NCBI RefSeq assembly: GCF_947367125.1
Contig: NZ_CANBCQ010000013.1
Span: 1 to 51,586, forward strand
DNA: 51,586 nt
Direction of reading: 5' to 3'
Origin: an uncultured Lactobacillus sp.
Lineage (GTDB): Bacteria > Bacillota > Bacilli > Lactobacillales > Lactobacillaceae
Shown: positions 46,008 to 51,586 of the stretch, one piece after another
Position numbering within the stretch: position 1 is the first letter of the stretch
How the letters are laid out: each line of letters begins with the position of its first letter
Made by a program: the position numbers and the translations under genes
Notes under the pieces: model-generated
The model's input: the letters and a program-made list of their open reading frames with translations, nothing else
Told to the model about the DNA's origin: nothing
Databases searched by the model: none

Positions 46008-46977
46008 GCTCAATGGTGAAGAACAGCTGGCCTTCTTAGATTATTTAAAACATAGTTTAGATAATGGTTTTTCTTTGATTAATTCTATCAAGTTAATGCC
46101 AGCACTTTGGCCTAAAAAACGAGAACTAATGAAGAAAATGGCACTTCAAATGCAAGAAGGAGCAAGTTTTAGTGCAGAGTTGCTCAAATTAGGTTTTTCT
46201 AAAACAACAGTAACTCAGGTTAACCTGGCCTTGCAGCAAGGAAATTTAGTTGAATGCTTGCAGCAATTAGCAACACTGAATCGGCTAAAACAAGAACAGT
46301 TTAAAAAATTGCGTGCAGAATTATCCTATCCGTTGGTATTAGCGATAATGATGGTACTGTTATTAGTATTTATGCAATCGTTTGTCTCAACTCAATTTAG
46401 TGATAGTAATGATCATTCGGGCGATGTTGTCATGCTGGGATTGATTATCGTTGTATTACTCGGTTTATACTTTTTGGCAAAAATTGTGACTTTACTCAAT
46501 CAGCAGGATTATGATTCCATGAAAAAGTTGATTAAATATCCACTAATTGGTCAGGTAGTCATGCTTTATATTCATTATTTATTGGTTTATGACATTGGAA
46601 TGCTGCTAGCTAGTGGCTTTTCCTTGCAGCGAATGTGTGAATATGCGGCAAAGCAAGAAAAGGGATCATTGCAACAAGCGTTGGGGCAAAAAATAGGTCA
46701 TGATTTGGCTGAAGGCAAAAATCTCGAAGAGATTATTATGGCAGAAAGTTTTCTACCAAATAGTTTGCTGATTTTGTTGCAAACTGGTTCTGAAAGAAAG
46801 AGTTTGAGTAAACGATGTCTATTATTGGGACGCAGTTTATTTTTGGATTTAACTGAAAGAATAGAAAAATTAGTTGTTAATGTGCAGCCGGTTTGTTTTA
46901 TTTTGATTGGTTTATGCATTATTGGGATGTACTTAAAGTTATTGTTACCAATGTACTCAATGATGCAGGGCTTGTAG
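45976..46977 (+). CDS. comGB: Competence pseudopilus membrane protein ComGB
   Basis: The 333-residue protein has the two T2SF (GspF) domains, each ending in membrane helices (about 120-138, 155-175, 305-327), with the family pattern LKHSLDNGFSLINSIKLMP. The polytopic platform protein sits between ComGA and the pseudopilins. The start lies inside comGA after GGGAGGAG. Confidence 0.92.
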   Translation: MKYIGNSKKDKLNGEEQLAFLDYLKHSLDNGFSLINSIKLMPALWPKKRELMKKMALQMQEGASFSAELLKLGFSKTTVTQVNLALQQGNLVECLQQLATLNRLKQEQFKKLRAELSYPLVLAIMMVLLLVFMQSFVSTQFSDSNDHSGDVVMLGLIIVVLLGLYFLAKIVTLLNQQDYDSMKKLIKYPLIGQVVMLYIHYLLVYDIGMLLASGFSLQRMCEYAAKQEKGSLQQALGQKIGHDLAEGKNLEEIIMAESFLPNSLLILLQTGSERKSLSKRCLLLGRSLFLDLTERIEKLVVNVQPVCFILIGLCIIGMYLKLLLPMYSMMQGL

Positions 46978-46987
46978 GAGGATAAAA

Positions 46988-47332
46988 ATGAAAAAGAAGA
47001 TGAAGAAATATTTAGCAAATATTATGGCTAAACGCCGTAAGCAAGAGGGATTTACCTTGATTGAAATGGTAGTGGTAATTGCTATTATTGTGATTTTGAT
47101 TTTGTTAATTGTGCCTAATTTGATTAAGCAAAAACAAACCGCTGAAACTAAGACTGCCAGTGCCTTTAAGACCACTTTACAAACGCAGGTTGAATTATAT
47201 AAAGATGAGCACGATGTACCTAAGAACTTTGATGAGTTAAAAAAAGGCGATTATTTGACTAATGATCAAATCCAAAAAGCTAATAAGGAGTTCATCTTGG
47301 AAAACGGTAATGTGGTTGAAAAAAAGAAATAA
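46988..47332 (+). CDS. comGC: Major pseudopilin ComGC
   Basis: The 114-residue product has the type IV prepilin signal KQEG-FTLIEMVVVIAIIVILILLIVP; ComC-type peptidase would cut after Gly and methylate Phe. A coiled hydrophilic tail (about 50-114) follows. It is 10 bases after comGB, behind AGGAGG. ComGC is the main subunit of the transformation pseudopilus. Confidence 0.94.
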   Translation: MKKKMKKYLANIMAKRRKQEGFTLIEMVVVIAIIVILILLIVPNLIKQKQTAETKTASAFKTTLQTQVELYKDEHDVPKNFDELKKGDYLTNDQIQKANKEFILENGNVVEKKK

Positions 47333-47732
47333 GATTAATGGCTTTTCTTTATTAGAAGTAATAATTACTCTGGGAGTTTGCTGCGGGATTTTACTAATTG
47401 GCAGTTTACAGTTGAAAAGATATCAAGAAAAATTAATCTTTGATAATACGGTTAAGCAAGTTACTACTGCGCTTGATCAGACATCTAGATACAGTACGAT
47501 TAAAGAAGTTACTATTGGCGTTTCGTATTTATCAAAATCACATAAAATTGTTTTCTCTGGCGGAGAATATCAAAAAAATGTATCGATTGACCCTAATATT
47601 AGAATTACAGGGTTAGATCATTTTAAATTTAATTTAACTGGCTATTCCAGACCAGGTACAGTGACTTTAACTGGTTATGGCTTGGAAAGAAAATTGAAAT
47701 ATCAAATGCTGTGGGGAAGAGTAACGGAATGA
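47310..47732 (+). CDS. comGD: Minor pseudopilin ComGD
   Basis: The product is about 140 residues if ATG 47310 is used; a start at 47262 would add 16 residues. The prepilin motif is KING-FSLLEVIITLGVCCGILLIG. The gene overlaps comGC and shares ATGA with comGE. The two adjacent cysteines in the helix are unusual. Confidence 0.88.
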   Translation: MWLKKRNKINGFSLLEVIITLGVCCGILLIGSLQLKRYQEKLIFDNTVKQVTTALDQTSRYSTIKEVTIGVSYLSKSHKIVFSGGEYQKNVSIDPNIRITGLDHFKFNLTGYSRPGTVTLTGYGLERKLKYQMLWGRVTE

Positions 47733-47998
47733 TCAAACTTAAGGGCTTTTTAGTAATTGAAAGTTTTATCGCGATTATTATTGCGGTAATTGCTGTTAGC
47801 TGCTTGTATGTGACAGTAGCTGAAAATCAGAAAAATGGTCGTGAACTAGAGCTAAAGACAGATCGCGCTTATGCTTATCATATTTTAAATAAAACTGACT
47901 TAAAACAAATAATGGTTCATAACCGAATTTATCAAAAGGCAGGACATCATCATGTTTGGGATACGACGACTGAGCAAACTTTTGCGGTTAAAGAGTAG
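47729..47998 (+). CDS. comGE: Minor pseudopilin ComGE
   Basis: The product is 89 residues from ATG 47729, whose A overlaps the comGD stop; GGGGAAGAG precedes it. The prepilin-like helix is KG-FLVIESFIAIIIAVIAVSCLYV. It ends inside comGF. Assignment relies on position and the helix because ComGE sequences diverge strongly. Confidence 0.82.
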   Translation: MIKLKGFLVIESFIAIIIAVIAVSCLYVTVAENQKNGRELELKTDRAYAYHILNKTDLKQIMVHNRIYQKAGHHHVWDTTTEQTFAVKE

Positions 47999-48479
47999 GG
48001 GATTTATGCTTGCTGAAGCGATGTTTTCTTTATTTATTACGATGATGGTCTTGCTGATTTTGCAAAATTTATTATTAAGCATTAAAAAAGCAAACTTAAA
48101 TCAAAATCAACATGTTAATGAAGTGGCATATGCTTATGTGCAGCTAGAAAATTTTATGCATGCGGAAAAAATTAAGACGGTATACCCGCTTCCTAAATTA
48201 GCTACGAGTAATAGCGCTTCTTTTAAATGCATTGATCGAAAGGGAGAAGAAACAACTTATCGGATTGAGTATTATCGCAAAAATATCCTGAAGGTATCTG
48301 GAGCGGGTAAAGGATATATGCCGCTACTATTTAATGTTAAGGATGCGGATTTTAAAACTACTAAAGATAAAATTATTATTCGCGTGAATGAAAGAAATAA
48401 GGGAAAATCTGATTTAGTTTTTCAGCTTGATGAGGAACGAGAAAAAGAAAATGATAAAGCGAAGAAAAAAGAAACATAA
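47952..48479 (+). CDS. comGF: Minor pseudopilin ComGF
   Basis: The 175-residue product carries the prepilin-like segment SRG-FMLAEAMFSLFITMMVLLILQNLLL near residue 17 and then the ComGF domain (NEVAYAYVQLENFMHAEKIKTVYP, RKGEETTYRIEYYRKNILKVSG). It overlaps comGE by 47 bases and comGG by 29, consistent with a compact operon. Confidence 0.87.
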   Translation: MFGIRRLSKLLRLKSRGFMLAEAMFSLFITMMVLLILQNLLLSIKKANLNQNQHVNEVAYAYVQLENFMHAEKIKTVYPLPKLATSNSASFKCIDRKGEETTYRIEYYRKNILKVSGAGKGYMPLLFNVKDADFKTTKDKIIIRVNERNKGKSDLVFQLDEEREKENDKAKKKET

Positions 48480-48615
48480 AGTAAAAGGCAGCGCCTTATT
48501 AAGTAGTGTATTAGTTTTAATGACTACACTCTTGTTTATCAAAATGTATCAAGACATTTATCGCGCTAGTATGGAAAATAATCGGCTAATCATTGAATGT
48601 TTAACCGGTGATTGA
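48451..48615 (+). CDS. comGG: ComGG-like small pseudopilin
   Basis: The product is 54 residues from ATG 48451 with GAGGA upstream (48427 is an alternative start). A very basic N-terminus (MIKRRKKKHKVKG) precedes one helix (SALLSSVLVLMTTLLFIKMY) and a short tail. It is shorter than the usual 100 or more residues of ComGG, as in other lactobacilli. Last gene of the com operon. Confidence 0.72.
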   Translation: MIKRRKKKHKVKGSALLSSVLVLMTTLLFIKMYQDIYRASMENNRLIIECLTGD

Positions 48616-48621
48616 CTTTCC

Positions 48622-48650
48622 TTGCACCTCTTTACCCCTTTCTATAAAAT
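48622..48650 (+). promoter_or_regulatory. Promoter of the ytxK-ackA unit
   Basis: TTGCAC (48622-48627) and TAAAAT (48645-48650) are 17 bases apart, 25 bases before the ytxK start. Confidence 0.5.
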
Positions 48651-48674
48651 AATTAGGGTATGGGGGGACCTTTT

Positions 48675-49676
48675 ATGGAAAATTTTGAAAAAATCTTTAA
48701 TCAGTTCTTAGATTGCGTGCAAACTTTGCAAACTGCTTTAAATGTGTCATTTACCGAAGCTTTAGTGGAAACTTTTGATAACTTAGAAAGTGGCAAAATT
48801 AAAGTTGAAAATGGTGCACCAGATGAAAAAACGGTGGCTGAACTAAGTAAAAAATATCAAGCGTTGAATTATGATGAAATTAGTCAAAAAGAAAAAGCAC
48901 AAGTTTTTACTTTTCTAACTTTAAAAGCTGTTAATGATGATGGCTTTGACGTTAATCAAATGCCAACACCACCTGCAATTGCTACGGTAGTGGCAATGTT
49001 AATGCACAAGTTATTAAAAGATCAGAAAATGGAAATTGTTGATCCAACTGTTGGTACAGGCAATTTGCTTTTTTCAACTATTTCGCAACTTAAGGCACTT
49101 AATCATTCCAAGGATAATTATCAATTAGTAGGAATTGATAACGATGAAGACATGTTAAGCCTAACTGATGTAGCTGCACATTTGAACAATATTGAGATTG
49201 ATTTATATCATCAAGATGCTTTGATGCCATGGATGTGTCCTAATGCAGATGCCATTGTAAGTGACTTGCCTGTGGGCTATTATCCAGTGGATGAGAATGC
49301 TAAAAACTTTGAAAACAAGGCCAATAAAGGACATTCTTTAGCTCATCTATTATTGATTGAACAAATTATCAATAATTTGAAGCTAAATGGCTATGCCTTT
49401 TTGGTAGTGCCTAAGTCGATTTTGTCAGGCAAAATTGGGGCTGACTTTATGCCATGGCTAACTAAAAAAGTTTATTTAAAGGCAATCGTAGAATTACCAG
49501 ATGACATGTTTAAGAATAAGTTTAATCAAAAATCAGTTTTGGCTTTCCAAAATCATGGTGATGAAGCTAAGGCCAGTGAGGTTTTATTAACAAAACTTGA
49601 TTCCTTGAAAAAAGAAGAGTCTTTAATCCAATTTAATGTTAAACTGGACGAATGGTATGCAAAAATTAACCATTAG
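48675..49676 (+). CDS. ytxK: Class I SAM-dependent methyltransferase, YtxK family
   Basis: The product is 333 residues from ATG 48675, preceded by GGGGGGA. The SAM-binding loop DPTVGTGNLLFS and a motif IV variant SDLPVGYYP (in place of NPPY) are seen, together with the N6-adenine-MTase-like motif VVPKSILSG. YtxK lies between comG and ackA in many firmicutes. Its substrate is not known. No restriction partner is present. Confidence 0.88.
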   Translation: MENFEKIFNQFLDCVQTLQTALNVSFTEALVETFDNLESGKIKVENGAPDEKTVAELSKKYQALNYDEISQKEKAQVFTFLTLKAVNDDGFDVNQMPTPPAIATVVAMLMHKLLKDQKMEIVDPTVGTGNLLFSTISQLKALNHSKDNYQLVGIDNDEDMLSLTDVAAHLNNIEIDLYHQDALMPWMCPNADAIVSDLPVGYYPVDENAKNFENKANKGHSLAHLLLIEQIINNLKLNGYAFLVVPKSILSGKIGADFMPWLTKKVYLKAIVELPDDMFKNKFNQKSVLAFQNHGDEAKASEVLLTKLDSLKKEESLIQFNVKLDEWYAKINH

Positions 49677-49720
49677 TCTATCAAACACTTATTTTTATGA
49701 AAGAAGAGGATTTATTTTTT

Positions 49721-50905
49721 ATGAAAAAAGTTTTGGCAATCAACTCTGGTAGTTCATCTTTTAAGTACAAATTGTTTTCACTGCCAGATGAAAAGGTTCT
49801 TGCCAAAGGAATGGCTGATCGAGTAGGGCTTTCAAATTCATCATTTGAAATTAAATTAGCTGATGGAACTAAGCATGTTGAGAAAACTGAGATTCCAGAT
49901 CAGGAAGCTGCAGTTAGCTTATTGCTTAAGTTTTTAAAGGGTTATCATGTTGTTGAAGAGCTGACAGAAATCGTTGGTGTAGGACATCGTGTGGTTAATG
50001 GTGGAGAATATTTTAATGATTCTACTATTATTACCAAGGAAAATTTACCTAAGATTTATGAATTATCTGATTATGCGCCACTTCATAACCCTGCAGAAGC
50101 CCGTGGGATTGAAGCATTTATGAATGTTCTTCCAAATGTGCCTGAAGTTGCGGTCTTTGATACTACTTATCATCGCAATCTTGATCCAGTTCATTATTTA
50201 TATTCACTCCCTTATGAATATTATGAAAAATATGGTGTACGTAAATATGGTGCTCATGGTACCTCGATTCGTTATACGGCTCCACGCGCAGCAAAATTGT
50301 TGGGCAAAGATTTAAGGGACTTAAAATTAGTAATCTGTCACTTAGGCTCAGGTGCTTCAATTACCGCAGTTAAAGACGGCAAATCTTATGATACTTCAAT
50401 GGGATTTAGTCCAATTGCTGGAATCACGATGTCAACTAGAACTGGTGATATTGACCCTTCATTGGTGCAACATTTAATGAAGGTAGAACACAAGTCAATG
50501 GATGAAATGATTTATATCATGAATAATAAGTCAGGTTTGTTAGGCTTGTCAGGCATTTCACCAGATATGCGTGATATTCGAAAGAGCGATAGTGAACGTG
50601 CAAAGTTAGCCAGACAAATTTTCATCAATCGAATCATTCGCTATGTTGGTGCTTATATTGCTGAAATGGGTGGTGTTGATGCAATTATCTTTACTGCTGG
50701 AATTGGAGAAAATGATACAGGCATAAGAAAAGCAGTTCTTAATGCTTTTGGTTATATGGGCGTTGAAGTAGACGATGATGCCAATGAAAATGTAAGCGAA
50801 GGCGTAATTACTCAATCAAGTTCAGATATTAAGGGAATGCTTATTCCAACTAATGAAGAATTAATGATTGAACGTGACGTAGTTCGTTTAACTAATATTG
50901 ATTAA
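49721..50905 (+). CDS. ackA: Acetate kinase
   Basis: The product is 394 residues from ATG 49721, after AGAGGA. An upstream ATG at 49697 would add 8 residues. The motifs VLAINSGSSSFKYKLF, the catalytic VAVFDTTYHRNL, GAHGTS, CHLGSGASITAV and TAGIGEN define the family. It makes ATP and acetate from acetyl phosphate and completes the pathway begun by Pta. Confidence 0.97.
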   Translation: MKKVLAINSGSSSFKYKLFSLPDEKVLAKGMADRVGLSNSSFEIKLADGTKHVEKTEIPDQEAAVSLLLKFLKGYHVVEELTEIVGVGHRVVNGGEYFNDSTIITKENLPKIYELSDYAPLHNPAEARGIEAFMNVLPNVPEVAVFDTTYHRNLDPVHYLYSLPYEYYEKYGVRKYGAHGTSIRYTAPRAAKLLGKDLRDLKLVICHLGSGASITAVKDGKSYDTSMGFSPIAGITMSTRTGDIDPSLVQHLMKVEHKSMDEMIYIMNNKSGLLGLSGISPDMRDIRKSDSERAKLARQIFINRIIRYVGAYIAEMGGVDAIIFTAGIGENDTGIRKAVLNAFGYMGVEVDDDANENVSEGVITQSSSDIKGMLIPTNEELMIERDVVRLTNID

Positions 50906-50938
50906 GCATTTTAATCGCAAAACAATGGAGGTCTATGC

Positions 50939-50944
50939 TATAAT
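50939..50944 (+). promoter_or_regulatory. -10 box of the tmRNA gene
   Basis: TATAAT is preceded by TGC, forming an extended -10. The tmRNA 5' end lies 16 bases downstream. The -35 is poor. Confidence 0.55.
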
Positions 50945-50959
50945 AATTAAGTATCTCAA

Positions 50960-51324
50960 GGGGATGTTTTGGGATTCGACAGGCGTAGACCCGCATTGAC
51001 TGCGGTTCGTAGGTTACGACTACGTAAAAACGTTACAGTTAAGTATAACTGCAAATAACAAAAATTCTTACGCATTAGCTGCTTAATTTAGCGCATGTGT
51101 TGCTCTTTGTCGGTTTACTTGCGGCTGACACTGAGTATCAACTTTAGCAAGTTACGTTTAACTACCTCACCTGAATAGTTGAAAAGAGTCTTAACAGGTT
51201 AGCTAGCTCATCCTAGCCCTGTTATATGGCGTTTTGAGCTAGTGAAGTTCAAGTAATATAACTATGATCGTAGAGGTCAATGACGAGATGCGTTTGGACA
51301 GGGGTTCAATTCCCCTCATCTCCA
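50960..51324 (+). ncRNA. ssrA: Transfer-messenger RNA (tmRNA)
   Basis: The 5' end GGGGATG pairs with the 3' CATCTCC, and GGACAGGGGTTCAATTCCCC gives the T arm of the tRNA-like domain. The tag reading frame (51051-51086) encodes ANNKNSYALAA and then TAA; with the charged alanine the tag is A-ANNKNSYALAA. tmRNA rescues stalled ribosomes and marks the product for ClpXP, whose peptidase gene is at the left end of this window. CCA is not encoded. Confidence 0.97.
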
Positions 51325-51330
51325 TAGATA

Positions 51331-51362
51331 GCCGCTCTAGAGTAATTCTAGAGCGGTTTTTT
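51331..51362 (+). terminator. Terminator of ssrA
   Basis: CCGCTCTAGA pairs with TCTAGAGCGG and is followed by TTTTTT. Confidence 0.92.
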
Positions 51363-51406
51363 GTTAGTCATAGATCTACATTTTAGTTATGATTAATCCA
51401 TAAAAA

Positions 51407-51462
51407 TAAGTATTAAACATTATAAGCAGGAAACCATATAATAAATACTAGTTTAATACTTA
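51407..51462 (+). promoter_or_regulatory. Promoter bracketed by 12-bp inverted repeats
   Basis: TAAGTATTAAAC (51407-51418) and GTTTAATACTTA (51451-51462) are exact inverted repeats. Between and over them lie a -35 TTAAAC (51413-51418) and a consensus -10 TATAAT (51437-51442) with an 18-base spacer. The arrangement suggests operator halves on both sides of the promoter. Confidence 0.6.
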
Positions 51463-51491
51463 CTTTAGATAATTGAAGAGGATAAGTAATA

Positions 51492-51539
51492 ATGACTGAA
51501 ACTGTCAAATCGAAACTGTCAAATCTTTTGTGTAAATAG
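51492..51539 (+). pseudogene. Broken gene start with 14-bp tandem duplication
   Basis: An ATG with GAAGAGGATAAG upstream opens MTETVKSKLSNLLCK and stops. GAAACTGTCAAATC occurs twice in tandem (51498-51511 and 51512-51525), shifting the frame. The original gene is not recognisable from the few bases left before the window ends. Confidence 0.4.
51498..51525 (+). repeat. Perfect 14-bp tandem duplication
   Basis: Two adjacent exact copies of GAAACTGTCAAATC at the start of a reading frame. A 14-base change alters the frame, so gain or loss of one copy could switch the gene. Confidence 0.85.
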
Positions 51540-51586
51540 ATCTTTCTCGTAAATTGATTTTTTAATTATTTATTTAATCAAAGTAG

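Noticed and set aside
48675-49676. DNA modification gene of a restriction-modification system
   Set aside because: Motif IV is SDLPVGYY, not NPPY, no restriction gene or specificity subunit is nearby, and the position between comG and ackA is that of YtxK.

Overview
The window reads as a low-GC chromosomal segment of a Lactobacillus, most likely of the S-layer-forming L. acidophilus/helveticus/crispatus clade. I base this on the order clpP - two secreted S-layer-associated-type proteins - cggR-gapA-pgk-tpiA, the pta/ackA genes, a YSIRK/LPXTG surface protein, a tmRNA with the tag ANNKNSYALAA, and AGGAGG-type ribosome binding sites. Species assignment is inference.

Layout. 1-6000: clpP on the minus strand with a CIRCE operator, then two paralogous secreted proteins separated by an inverted amino-acid permease, then a tRNA-Arg(CCG). 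6000-10400: the glycolytic operon cggR-gapA-pgk-tpiA. 10400-15900: a probable free-standing small RNA (10497-10653), a tubby-like protein, a HAD phosphatase, ung-pta-tsaE, a DEDDh exonuclease and murB. 15900-23000: potABCD (polyamine uptake) followed by cdaA-cdaR-glmM (c-di-AMP synthesis and cell-wall precursor supply). 23000-26400: HAD phosphatase, a small split reading frame, a membrane protein, a low-molecular-weight tyrosine phosphatase and glycerate kinase. 26470-29500: a beta-glucoside operon with two RAT/terminator switches; its antiterminator gene is frameshifted and its PTS permease is reduced to an EIIB domain, while the phospho-beta-glucosidase is intact. 29600-36000: an anchored alpha/beta hydrolase, a compact bacteriocin locus and a second amino-acid permease. 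36200-38600: small membrane peptide, ribosomal protein S14, an internally shortened NAD-binding protein, a VanZ-like protein and YebC. 38600-45000: a decayed transposase, a frameshifted LPXTG mucus-binding-type adhesin and about 1.1 kb of gene debris. 45000-51586: the comG pseudopilus operon, ytxK-ackA, tmRNA (ssrA), and the start of a broken gene at the right edge.

The most interesting system is the bacteriocin locus at 30830-34320. Two tandem double-glycine prepeptides (55 and 63 residues) have His/Arg-rich mature N-termini that I do not recognise. They are followed by a small two-helix membrane protein (probable immunity protein), an ABC exporter with a C39 leader peptidase, and a membrane-fusion accessory protein. 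No sensor kinase, regulator or pheromone is visible. A 24-bp perfect direct repeat (30599-30622 and 34365-34388) flanks the whole locus, so it looks like a discrete cassette inserted between the hydrolase and the permease.

Other strong signals are: a promoter-hairpin-terminator small RNA candidate at 10463-10653; a perfect 9+3+9 palindrome on the -10 box of the cggR-gapA promoter; the decaying bgl operon with both riboregulators intact; and a right-edge promoter bracketed by 12-bp inverted repeats. Several genes carry clear lesions (bglG, the adhesin, the NAD-binding protein, the transposase). Some of these could be sequencing errors in homopolymers, and this is stated where it applies.
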